NCBI GenBank assembly: GCA_900471605.1
Contig: UCEY01000009.1
Location: 62,001 to 126,000, forward strand
DNA: 64,000 bases
Direction of reading: 5' to 3'
Source of the DNA: Hyphomicrobiales bacterium
Lineage (GTDB): Bacteria > Pseudomonadota > Alphaproteobacteria > Rhizobiales > Rhizobiaceae
Shown: piece by piece, positions 45,853-53,354 of the stretch
Numbering within the stretch: the first letter of the stretch is position 1
Layout: every line of letters begins with the position of its first letter
Notes under the pieces: generated by a model
Database searches by the model: none
What the model saw: the letters and a program-made list of their open reading frames with translations, nothing else
Told to the model about the DNA's origin: nothing
Position numbers and translations under genes: made by a program

Positions 45853-46712
45853 TTGGCTTCAGGCGCGATACGGGCCCAGGCGCGTTCGGTGGCGATCGGT
45901 TCGTCGGTCGTGATCTGATCCGGCTTCAATGCCATCAGGGCGGCGAATTGCCGTGCTTCTGCCTCGTCGAACCCCGCGTCCGGGCTTCGGAGGTTGAAGG
46001 TCCAGGCATCGACCAGCCTGCCGGCATCGTGGCAGAGGCCGATCAGATCGAGCCCGTCCTTCGCAGCCTGCAGCACCAGTTGCCAGGCCAGGTAGATGGT
46101 GTCCGGCTCCGTCGGGCCGGCAATATCTGCGCGCAGGTCCGTTTCCACGGCCTTGAGGCCCTGGTCCCGGTAGATGTCGACGAGCTTGTTGGTCGGGTCG
46201 ATGCCGCGCTTGAGATCCGGCAGCCTGTTCTTGACGGCGACGATGAGATCGAGATCGGCGCCGCTGATGATGATCGAGGAGCCGGCGCCGGCGAAATATC
46301 CGGCGAGATGATCCATGCCGCGCGAGCCAACCGCCGCGAATTCGTCCTTCATGTCGAACTGCAGGAGGGCATCGGGATGGGCGGTCCGAAGCATGGTCGC
46401 AAGGTCTTCGCTGAGGATCGGCGGATGGCCGCCTTCCAATAGCGTCAGGCCGCGGATGGTTTCCGGCAAAGCCTCTCGGATGAGGCCGTGGCCGGTGGTC
46501 TCCCCTTCCAGTTCTTCGTCATGCAGGACGACGAAGCCGCCATCGGCGCGGACGCGCAGGTCGAGTTCGCTCGAGGCGCCGAGGCGAAAACCCTCCGCCA
46601 TGACGCCTGCCGAAAATAGCGGATCCTTGAAACTGCGGCGCAGGCGATGCCACTTCAGCCGGGTGAAATGGCCCTGATAGGCGATGCCGAGGCCTGAAAA
46701 TTCTGAAGCCAT
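45849..46712 (-). CDS. Glycerophosphodiester phosphodiesterase-like protein
   Basis: A 287-residue TIM-barrel protein. SSELDLRVRADGGFVVLHDEELEGETTGHG matches the GDPD core (E-x-D, later H), and LLQFDMKDEF the third strand. The usual N-terminal HRG motif is not clear; WHRLRRSFKDP occupies that place. It would hydrolyse phospholipid-derived glycerophosphodiesters if active. No signal peptide, so cytoplasmic. Confidence 0.75.
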   Translation of the reverse strand: MASEFSGLGIAYQGHFTRLKWHRLRRSFKDPLFSAGVMAEGFRLGASSELDLRVRADGGFVVLHDEELEGETTGHGLIREALPETIRGLTLLEGGHPPILSEDLATMLRTAHPDALLQFDMKDEFAAVGSRGMDHLAGYFAGAGSSIIISGADLDLIVAVKNRLPDLKRGIDPTNKLVDIYRDQGLKAVETDLRADIAGPTEPDTIYLAWQLVLQAAKDGLDLIGLCHDAGRLVDAWTFNLRSPDAGFDEAEARQFAALMALKPDQITTDEPIATERAWARIAPEAN

Positions 46713-46916
46713 GAAATTCCGTATAAGGTGGGTGGCGGCGATTCGATCGATGCCAGACTATTGTTTTGGAGCTGCCTGCCATAGATCGATGACAGAAGTT
46801 TCATGGCTGAGCCTCAAAAGCGGTGATTATCGCTGTCGCGGAACGGCTTGTTATGAGGACCTGCCGGATAGTATCCCGAAAATACGCATTGTCTCCTGTC
46901 ACGAAAGGCAGATCTC

Positions 46917-47336
46917 ATGTCCCATGACGCAAACTGGGCGCCTCTTCCTCCCACCAGCACCGGCCTGCGCGGTCGCTGCCCGCGTTGCGGCCAAGGGCAT
47001 CTGTTCCAGGGGTTCCTGTCGCTGCGGCCAAGCTGCGAGGCCTGCGGCCTCGATTATTCCTTCGCCGATCCGGGGGATGGTCCCGCCTTCTTCGTCATGT
47101 GTTTCGGCTGCATCCCGAGCATAGCGCTTGCGGTGTGGATGGAGACCAGTTTCCAGCCGCCCTTCTGGGTACATCTGCTGATCTCGCTTCCCTTCCTGCT
47201 CCTCACCTGTCTCGCGCCGATGCGGCCCCTGAAAGGCTGGCTGGTGGCGAGCCAGTATTTCTACAAGGCCGGGCCGGGCAAGGTCGACAAGGGTCAAGGT
47301 CCGACGTCCCCCGGCGATGGTCGGGGCAACGGCTGA
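46917..47336 (+). CDS. DUF983 family membrane protein
   Basis: A 139-residue protein. A zinc-ribbon-like pair CPRCGQGHLF...CEACGLDYSF lies at the N-terminus, then two membrane helices (about 60-78, FFVMCFGCIPSIALAVWM; about 83-103, FWVHLLISLPFLLLTCL). This is the DUF983 family, often near cytochrome oxidase or nudix genes; function unknown. Confidence 0.88.
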   Translation: MSHDANWAPLPPTSTGLRGRCPRCGQGHLFQGFLSLRPSCEACGLDYSFADPGDGPAFFVMCFGCIPSIALAVWMETSFQPPFWVHLLISLPFLLLTCLAPMRPLKGWLVASQYFYKAGPGKVDKGQGPTSPGDGRGNG

Positions 47337-47384
47337 CCGGCGCCGGCGCGTCAGACTTCCTGAACAAGCCTTGCCGGATGGTTA

Positions 47385-47409
47385 GGAACAATTTTCTCAC
47401 AAAACCATT
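47385..47409 (+). promoter_or_regulatory. EcfG/RpoE2-type promoter upstream of the 82-residue protein gene
   Basis: GGAAC (47385-47389), 16 bases, CATT (47406-47409); equally GGAAC-N18-TT. About 28 bases before the start codon. Confidence 0.6.
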
Positions 47410-47436
47410 CGGCAGGGAGAATTCAAGGAGCATGCA

Positions 47437-47685
47437 ATGTCCGATGCCGATGAAACCGAAATGGAAGTTCACCGAAGGTCGCTTGCGGTCGAAGGTGTGA
47501 TGATGATGCTGATCGATGGGCTGGCCGCCCGCGGCACCATCTCGGCGGACGAGGCGGAGGACATGCTGCGGATCTTGTCGAAGAGTTCGGAGGCTTCGGC
47601 GGCAAGGGCTTCCGGTTCTCTTCGGATCGTACGCCAGCTGAAACGGCTGCGCCGCGGCGACGGTGCAATGACGCCAGGAGCGTGA
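47437..47685 (+). CDS. Small helical protein of unknown function
   Basis: An 82-residue, largely helical protein (RRSLAVEGVMMMLIDGLAARGTISADEAEDMLRILSKSSEA) with no recognised domain. CAAGGAG precedes the ATG and an EcfG-type promoter lies upstream, so stress induction is likely. Its core resembles in pattern that of the 94-residue protein at 48753-49037 (long helix, turn with GxISxxE, second helix). Confidence 0.7.
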   Translation: MSDADETEMEVHRRSLAVEGVMMMLIDGLAARGTISADEAEDMLRILSKSSEASAARASGSLRIVRQLKRLRRGDGAMTPGA

Positions 47686-47760
47686 ATTCGAGGAAGCGCG
47701 GCGCAACGGCCAAGGGGCGCGGTCCGACGCACCTTTTCTTTTCCGTCCTGCGTTTGACCG

Positions 47761-47785
47761 GGAACATCTCCAGTCGGGGCCAGTT
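47761..47785 (+). promoter_or_regulatory. EcfG/RpoE2-type promoter upstream of an SDR gene
   Basis: GGAAC (47761-47765), 16 bases, AGTT (47782-47785); equally GGAAC-N18-TT. About 40 bases before the SDR start codon. Confidence 0.55.
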
Positions 47786-47824
47786 GGGGGAACTCTTTAC
47801 GGCTTCAAAGACGAGGAAAACTCC

Positions 47825-48682
47825 ATGGCTCAGTACCCCACTCCGCCGTTTCCCGAACAGCAGCAGCCGATGCCGGGATTTACCGGACGCATGGATCCGG
47901 TGCCGGATCACGGCGAGCTCTCCTATCGCGGTTCTGGCCGCCTGGCCGGCAAGAGGGCCGTCATCACCGGCGGCGACAGCGGCATCGGCCGCGCAGTCGC
48001 GATCGCCTATGCGCGCGAGGGCGCCGATCTTTTGATTTCCTATCTCGACGAGGACGAGGATGCGGAGGACACCAGGCGCCTGATCGAGGAGGCCGGCCGC
48101 AAGGCGGTGCTGGTACGAGGCGACATCAAGACCGCGGCGCACTGCCGCTCGATCGTCGACCGGGCCGTCAAGGAGCTCGGCGGCATCGACATCCTCGTCA
48201 ACAACGCCGCCCATCAGGCGACGTTTTCCGACATTGGAGACATCAGCGACGAGGAATGGGAGCTGACCTTTCAGGTCAACATCCACGCGATGTTCTATCT
48301 CACGAAAGCAGCGGTTCCCCATATGAAACCGGGCAGCGCGATCATCAATACGGCCTCGATCAATTCCGACAGTCCAAGCCCGACGCTGCTCGCCTATGCC
48401 ACGACCAAGGGTGCGATCCAGAATTTCACCGCCGGGCTGGCGCAATTGCTGGCCGAAAAGGGCATCCGTGCCAATGCGGTCGCGCCGGGACCGATCTGGA
48501 CACCGCTCATCCCCTCCACGATGACGGAGGATCGGGTGAAGAATTTCGGCAAGCAGGTGCCGATGCAGCGCCCTGGCCAGCCGGCCGAACTTGCTACGGC
48601 CTATGTGATGCTTGCCGATCCGCTCTCCAGCTACGTTTCCGGCGCGACGATCGCCGTCACCGGCGGCAAGCCCATCCTGTAG
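47825..48682 (+). CDS. SDR-family oxidoreductase of the general stress protein 39/YhdF type
   Basis: A 285-residue SDR with an extra N-terminal arm (PFPEQQQPMPGFTGRMDPVPDHG) characteristic of the YghA/GSP39 group. AVITGGDSGIGRAVA binds the cofactor, VNNAAHQ, NTASINS and YATTK form the active site. Bacterial relatives are stress-induced aldehyde or ketone reductases. An EcfG-type motif lies upstream. Confidence 0.9.
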   Translation: MAQYPTPPFPEQQQPMPGFTGRMDPVPDHGELSYRGSGRLAGKRAVITGGDSGIGRAVAIAYAREGADLLISYLDEDEDAEDTRRLIEEAGRKAVLVRGDIKTAAHCRSIVDRAVKELGGIDILVNNAAHQATFSDIGDISDEEWELTFQVNIHAMFYLTKAAVPHMKPGSAIINTASINSDSPSPTLLAYATTKGAIQNFTAGLAQLLAEKGIRANAVAPGPIWTPLIPSTMTEDRVKNFGKQVPMQRPGQPAELATAYVMLADPLSSYVSGATIAVTGGKPIL

Positions 48683-48708
48683 TCATGCTCTCCTCCCAAC
48701 GAAGACAG

Positions 48709-48731
48709 CGGCGGCGTGGCTCACGCCGCCG
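48709..48731. terminator. Hairpin between convergent SDR and small gene
   Basis: Ten-bp stem CGGCGGCGTG / CACGCCGCCG with a three-base loop, between two convergent genes. No marked T-run, so strength is uncertain. Confidence 0.5.
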
Positions 48732-48752
48732 TTCATGTCTTGGAGGGATGCG

Positions 48753-49037
48753 TCAGGTGCGGCGGCCGACTTCCCGCGCCAGATCCTCGAAACAGAACTT
48801 GGTACCCTGTTCGCTCGCTTCGTTGGCCAGAAGCAGCAGCCGGATCGGAAATGCGATCGCCTTCTGGTGGGACGTGGAGACGGCAAGCGGCTTGTCGTCG
48901 GCAAGCACCGTGCGTTCGGCTGCCTGCAGGGCGCCCTGGATTTCCCCGTGGGAGAGGACGCCCTTTTCGACCAGAAGCCGGTTGATCGCGGCGACCGCAA
49001 GATAGAGGCCTTCGAGCTGCGGATTGGCGGTGTTCAT
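48753..49037 (-). CDS. Small helical protein downstream of ndh
   Basis: A 94-residue protein (LEGLYLAVAAINRLLVEKGVLSHGEIQGALQAAERTVLAD...AIAFPIRLLLLANEASEQG). The ATG overlaps the ndh stop codon (ATGA) and is preceded by AAGGA, so it is translated from the ndh mRNA. No family recognised. It shares its helix-turn-helix pattern with the product of 47437-47685. Confidence 0.75.
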   Translation of the reverse strand: MNTANPQLEGLYLAVAAINRLLVEKGVLSHGEIQGALQAAERTVLADDKPLAVSTSHQKAIAFPIRLLLLANEASEQGTKFCFEDLAREVGRRT

Positions 49038-50362
49038 GTCTCTGTCCTTTGCGTGGAAGACGGAACGGAGGAGGCGGCATTTTCGTCGATCAGGCGGGCG
49101 CCGCGCTGCTGGGTCAGGTAACGCCAGATCCATTGGACGCTGACGAGCAGGCGCTTTTCGAAATTGACGAGAAGATAAACGTGGACGAGCGCCCAGAGGA
49201 ACCATGCCAGCCGGCCTTTGAGCGTCCATTTGCCGAAATCGAAGATTGCGGCATTGCGGCCGATGACGGCCGTGTTGCCGCGATTGTGGAAGCGGAACGG
49301 CTCTGCCGGCCTGCCATCGAGAAGTTTCGCCCGCAGCGCCTTGCCGAGATACTGGCCCTGCTGCTTGGCGACCTGGGCAAGGGCCGGCAAGGGCTTGCCG
49401 TCTTCGCCAAGCCCCAGCGCCGTGTCGCCGATCGCAAAGATATCCGGAAAGCCGGTGATGGAAAGATCCGGTTCGACCGGAATGCGGCCACCCGCCTTGC
49501 CTTCGATGCCGAGCCATCTTGCCGAAGGCGCTGCCTTGACGCCCGCACCCCAGATGACGCAGCCGGTGCGGAAACGCTGCGAGCCGGCAACCACTTCGTC
49601 CTTGGTGACGGATTGGACGGCGAGGTTGGTCATCACCTCGACGCCCGCATTTTCCAGTGCTTTCATGGCGTATCGGGTGAGATTGTCGGGAAAGGCGGCG
49701 AGGATTTTCGAGCCGGCCTCGATGAGGATGACCCGCATGTGATCCGGCTCCAGCTTGCGGAAGTCGCGGGCGATCATGAAATGGCCGAGCTCGGCGATCG
49801 CGCCGGCCATTTCGACGCCGGTCGGGCCGCCGCCGATGATGACGCTGGTGAGGAGGGCTTTTTTCTCCTCCGGGTCATGGGAAAGCTCCGCCTTCTCGAA
49901 GGCGAGCAGCAGGCGCTGGCGGATCAGCCGTGCCTCGTGGATGGTTTTCAGCCCGGGCGCCCAGGCGTGCCAGTCTTCGTGGCCGAAGTAATTGTAGTCC
50001 GAACCGGTGGCGATGACGAGGCGGTCGTAGGGAACCGACGTGCCGTTGTCCAGCATCACCGTCCTGGCGGCCGCATCGACGCCGGTGACTTCAGCCAGCA
50101 TGACGTTGATGTTCTGGAAACGCCCGAGCGTGCGGCGGATCGGCTCGGATATGTCGGCGGGAGACAGCGCGGCGGTCGCGACCTGATAGAGGAGCGGCTG
50201 GAAGAGATTGTGGTTGCGCCGGTCGATCACGGTCACATCGATGGCACTGTTTCCGAGCGCTCCCGCGGTCGCCAGCCCGCCGAAACCGGCGCCGACAATG
50301 ACGACGCGGGGCAGTTTGTTTTCGTTGCCCGTCATGCCGCTCTGAAAAGTCTCGCCGGCCAT
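49034..50362 (-). CDS. ndh: Type II NADH dehydrogenase-like NAD(P)/FAD oxidoreductase
   Basis: A 442-residue flavoprotein. VVIVGAGFGGLATAGAL binds FAD, VIIGGGPTGVEMAGAIAEL binds NADH, and DIFAIGDTALG closes the FAD site. The C-terminus (WFLWALVHVYLLVNFEKRLLVSVQWIWRYLT) is a hydrophobic membrane-anchoring region, as in NDH-2. It passes electrons from NADH to quinone without pumping protons. A divergent EcfG-type promoter (50410-50434) suggests stress-phase expression. It is followed by a translationally coupled small gene. Confidence 0.9.
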   Translation of the reverse strand: MAGETFQSGMTGNENKLPRVVIVGAGFGGLATAGALGNSAIDVTVIDRRNHNLFQPLLYQVATAALSPADISEPIRRTLGRFQNINVMLAEVTGVDAAARTVMLDNGTSVPYDRLVIATGSDYNYFGHEDWHAWAPGLKTIHEARLIRQRLLLAFEKAELSHDPEEKKALLTSVIIGGGPTGVEMAGAIAELGHFMIARDFRKLEPDHMRVILIEAGSKILAAFPDNLTRYAMKALENAGVEVMTNLAVQSVTKDEVVAGSQRFRTGCVIWGAGVKAAPSARWLGIEGKAGGRIPVEPDLSITGFPDIFAIGDTALGLGEDGKPLPALAQVAKQQGQYLGKALRAKLLDGRPAEPFRFHNRGNTAVIGRNAAIFDFGKWTLKGRLAWFLWALVHVYLLVNFEKRLLVSVQWIWRYLTQQRGARLIDENAASSVPSSTQRTET

Positions 50363-50409
50363 ATTGCCCCACCCTGTTGGCGGAGCAGAGCTCCGCTGGA
50401 CGCTCGTTC

Positions 50410-50434
50410 AACCCACGCCGGAGGCGTTTGTTCC
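50410..50434 (-). promoter_or_regulatory. EcfG/RpoE2-type promoter for ndh
   Basis: On the minus strand GGAAC (50434-50430), 16 bases, GGTT (50413-50410); equally GGAAC-N18-TT. It lies about 50 bases upstream of ndh and faces away from the microprotein promoter only 15 bases off. Confidence 0.5.
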
Positions 50435-50448
50435 GAGCCTATTTTGCC

Positions 50449-50473
50449 GGAACCTTTTACGTCCGTCGCCGTT
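50449..50473 (+). promoter_or_regulatory. EcfG/RpoE2-type promoter for the microprotein pair
   Basis: GGAAC (50449-50453), 16 bases, CGTT (50470-50473): exact consensus, 30 bases before the first microprotein start codon. Confidence 0.75.
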
Positions 50474-50502
50474 CAATTTTACGACATCAACAGGAGAACG
50501 TC

Positions 50503-50577
50503 ATGAACAGCATCGTTTGGTTGGTCGGCGCAGTCGTCATCGTCATCGCCGTTCTGAATCTCGTCGGGTTTGCTTGA
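50503..50577 (+). CDS. 24-residue membrane microprotein, copy 1
   Basis: A tiny gene encoding 24 residues, almost all one hydrophobic helix (starts MNSIVWLVGAVVIV, ends NLVGFA). A good ribosome site (AGGAGAA) precedes the ATG and a perfect EcfG-type promoter lies 30 bases upstream. Its near-identical neighbour at 50642-50716 supports that it is really translated. Function unknown; it could stabilise a membrane complex under stress. Confidence 0.75.
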   Translation: MNSIVWLVGAVVIVIAVLNLVGFA

Positions 50578-50641
50578 TTTATTGAATGAATCCAATCGGA
50601 AGCCATGCTTCCACCCGGAGCGAACTGAAAAGGAGACAGTC

Positions 50642-50716
50642 ATGAACAGCATCGTATGGCTCGTGGGAGCCGTCGTTATCGTTCTCGCCGTTCTGTCCTT
50701 CATCGGCATAGGCTGA
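50642..50716 (+). CDS. 24-residue membrane microprotein, copy 2
   Basis: A paralogue of the gene at 50503-50577: both start MNSIVWLVGAVVIV, then vary (LAVLSFIGIG here). AAAGGAGAC precedes the ATG. The conserved N-terminal 14 residues beside a diverged spacer point to selection at the protein level. Likely co-transcribed from the same EcfG-type promoter, ending at the terminator 50744-50780. Confidence 0.75.
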   Translation: MNSIVWLVGAVVIVLAVLSFIGIG

Positions 50717-50743
50717 TCGGTGTGAAGCAAGCTGAAGGATATG

Positions 50744-50780
50744 GATAAGGCGCCGTCCGCAGGGATCGGCGCCTTATCTT
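50744..50780. terminator. Terminator between microprotein genes and treY
   Basis: GATAAGGCGCC / GGCGCCTTATC form an 11-bp stem around a 13-base loop with a short T-run; it can serve both convergent units. Confidence 0.8.
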
Positions 50781-50810
50781 TGCCGGCTTCGCCTTCGAAG
50801 CGCCGGAGGA

Positions 50811-53354
50811 TCACTCCGCCAGCAGAAGCGCGAAGGGATGGTCGGCGAACGCCCAGTTGATCGCAATGCGATCCTTGGGATCGATCACCTTGCCCGTGCA
50901 GACGTCGCGGTAGCGGCGATTGCCGAGCCGTTCGGGCAAGGCGATCTCGGTTTCCGCCCAGCGCTCCGATCGCGACGGAGCTAGCCCGGTATGGAGCGCG
51001 TTGATCACCAGTCGCGGCGCGACGACGACGAAGGCATCGTCCATATCGGCGCGCGCGAAGGCCAGGATATTGTCGGCCCGCTTGCCCGATGCCGTCAGGG
51101 GCAGGTATTCGCCCCTGCGGAACAGCGTCGGCGCCTCCTGGCGCACGCGCAGCAGGGTGGCGATGACATGCTGTTTCAGCCGGCCGCTCTGCCATTCCTC
51201 CTCCTGCGTGGAGGTAAGCTTTTCCCTTTCCGTCAGCCGTTGCCGCAGCATGCCGAAATCCGGTTCGCGGCGATTGTCCGGATCGACGAGGCTCAGGTCG
51301 AGGCTTTCGCTGCCCTGATAGATGTCCGGTACGCCGGGCGCCGTCAGCTTGACGATCGTCTGGGTAATGCCGTTGACGAGGCCGGCGCGGACGAACGGGC
51401 GGAGCGTATCGACGAAGTCCGTAAGAAAGGCCTGGTTGCCAGATGACAGGAGGGTCCGGGCGTAATCCATGACCGCCTGTTCGTAGGCCTCGTTGGCCGT
51501 GCCCCAGTTGGTGCGCAGCTTTGCCTCGCGCAACGCCTTTTCGACATAGGCGAGGAAACGTGTCTGCAGGGCCTCGAGGCCCGCCGCGTCTCCTGCCTCG
51601 AGATCGTTCGGCCAGACGCCGGCGAGCGCCTGGTACAGCATCCACTCGACCGCGGGTTCGGGGGCGGGGCCGTCATCGAGGGGCCGGACGGCGGATCTGT
51701 TCATGCCTCGCCAGCGGCCCACGGCATCGGCCCACAGGTCGGGGGCTTCGGTGATCGCATAGAGCCGGGCGCGGGCATCCTCGCCGCGCTTGGTGTCGTG
51801 GGTGGCGGTGCCCGACAGAGCGTCGGGCTGCCTTTCCAGCCGCGTCCGCATCTCCATGTGAAAGCGATCGAGCGAGTAGGCCCGGGGCAGGGGCTCGGCT
51901 CCGACCTCGTTGAGGGCGAGTGCCATGTGCTGACGGAAGAACAGCGTGTCCTCCACCGATTTCGCCATCAGCGGACCGGTGAGCTGCTGGAACCGGGTGC
52001 GGAAAATCGAGGCCACGGGTGCTGCCACCGGTTCGACGTCGCCCGTCAGAACGCGTTCGAGGAAGGCGAGTGCGGCGTCCTCCGGCGGGTTCGGGCCGTT
52101 GCGCACCTTGTCGAGAACTTTCGCCAGCATTTCACGTCCTTCCGGCGGAAGGCCCTCCCGCGTGCCATAGGTGCGGTAGACCGGGAAGGCGACGAGGAGT
52201 TCCCGCAACGCCGTCTTTATCGTCGCCTCCGACAGCGCGGACCCGGGGTCTTCCAAGGATTGAATCTGCATGGCGATAGTGAGCAGCGTCGAAACCTCAC
52301 CGGCAAAATTGTTGTCGGCCATCAAGAGCTTCGCGGCGCGGAGTTCGGTTTCCATGTCCACCGGTTCGCCGATTGCCTTTTCATACGCGCTCCGCAGGTC
52401 GCCCAGCTTCCGGCCATCGACCAGCGCGTCGCTGACGGCCGCGATGAACTCGTAGCCGGTCGTGCCCGAGATCGGCCAGTCGCCAGGGATATGCTCGCCT
52501 TCGCCGAGGATCTTTTCGACGGTGATGTAGCAATCCGGCCCGGCCTCGTGCCGCAGGCGTTCGAGATAGGCTTTCGGATCTGCCAAGCCGTCGACATGGT
52601 CGACGCGAAGGCCATCGACCTTGCCGCTGTGGACGAGTTCGAGGATCAGCCGGTGGGTATCGTCGAACACGGCATCGTCCTCCACCCGCACGCCGGCAAG
52701 CCCGGTGATCTCGAAGAAACGGCGATAGGAGAGTTCGCGCGGCGCATCCCGCCAGGACATCAGCCTGTAGGGTTGCCGGTCGTGCAGCCCGGCAATCGCC
52801 GCGCGATCGGTGATCTCCAGAGTTTCCTCCTCGCGGCCGGCGTAGCTCGCCGGCGTCAGCGGATAATACGTGTCGTAATAGGCCAAGGCGGGCTTGCCGG
52901 TCTCCGGATCGGCCTTGACGGCAATTTCGCCGGCGTCCAGCACCTTTTCGAACGTGTCGCCGAGGAAGGGCAAAGTCAGGCGTCGCGTCCAGTCGATGTC
53001 GAAATGGCGGGCGTATCGGCTCTTCTCGCCATTCTCGACGACGTCGCGCCACCAGGGGTTTTCAAGCGAGGCGGCCATGTGGTTCGGAACGATGTCGAGA
53101 ATCAGCCCGAGGCCCTCGGCCTTCAACGCCTTCACCATCCGCTCGAAACCGTCGCGGCCGCCGATCGCGGGATCGATCCCGTTGGCGTCGGTCACGTCGT
53201 AGCCGTGGGTCGAGCCGGTCGTGGCGGTGAAGATCGGCGAGGCATAGAGATGGCTGATGCCGAGCCGCTTCAGATAGGGCACCAGCCCGATCGCGCGATC
53301 GAAGGTCATGCCGTTGCGGAACTGGAGGCGGTAGGTGGCGGTCGGGATCATCAT
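50811..53354 (-). CDS. treY: Malto-oligosyltrehalose synthase
   Basis: An 847-residue GH13 enzyme. PTATYRLQFRNGMTFDRAIGLVPYLKRLGISHLYASPIFTATTGSTHGYDV is the TreY N-terminus; GLRVDHVDGLADP has the catalytic Asp, YITVEKILGEGE the Glu, and ATHDTKRGEDARAR the third conserved site. It turns the reducing end of a maltodextrin into a trehalose unit. The start overlaps the treZ stop by four bases (ATGA). Confidence 0.95.
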   Translation of the reverse strand: MMIPTATYRLQFRNGMTFDRAIGLVPYLKRLGISHLYASPIFTATTGSTHGYDVTDANGIDPAIGGRDGFERMVKALKAEGLGLILDIVPNHMAASLENPWWRDVVENGEKSRYARHFDIDWTRRLTLPFLGDTFEKVLDAGEIAVKADPETGKPALAYYDTYYPLTPASYAGREEETLEITDRAAIAGLHDRQPYRLMSWRDAPRELSYRRFFEITGLAGVRVEDDAVFDDTHRLILELVHSGKVDGLRVDHVDGLADPKAYLERLRHEAGPDCYITVEKILGEGEHIPGDWPISGTTGYEFIAAVSDALVDGRKLGDLRSAYEKAIGEPVDMETELRAAKLLMADNNFAGEVSTLLTIAMQIQSLEDPGSALSEATIKTALRELLVAFPVYRTYGTREGLPPEGREMLAKVLDKVRNGPNPPEDAALAFLERVLTGDVEPVAAPVASIFRTRFQQLTGPLMAKSVEDTLFFRQHMALALNEVGAEPLPRAYSLDRFHMEMRTRLERQPDALSGTATHDTKRGEDARARLYAITEAPDLWADAVGRWRGMNRSAVRPLDDGPAPEPAVEWMLYQALAGVWPNDLEAGDAAGLEALQTRFLAYVEKALREAKLRTNWGTANEAYEQAVMDYARTLLSSGNQAFLTDFVDTLRPFVRAGLVNGITQTIVKLTAPGVPDIYQGSESLDLSLVDPDNRREPDFGMLRQRLTEREKLTSTQEEEWQSGRLKQHVIATLLRVRQEAPTLFRRGEYLPLTASGKRADNILAFARADMDDAFVVVAPRLVINALHTGLAPSRSERWAETEIALPERLGNRRYRDVCTGKVIDPKDRIAINWAFADHPFALLLAE

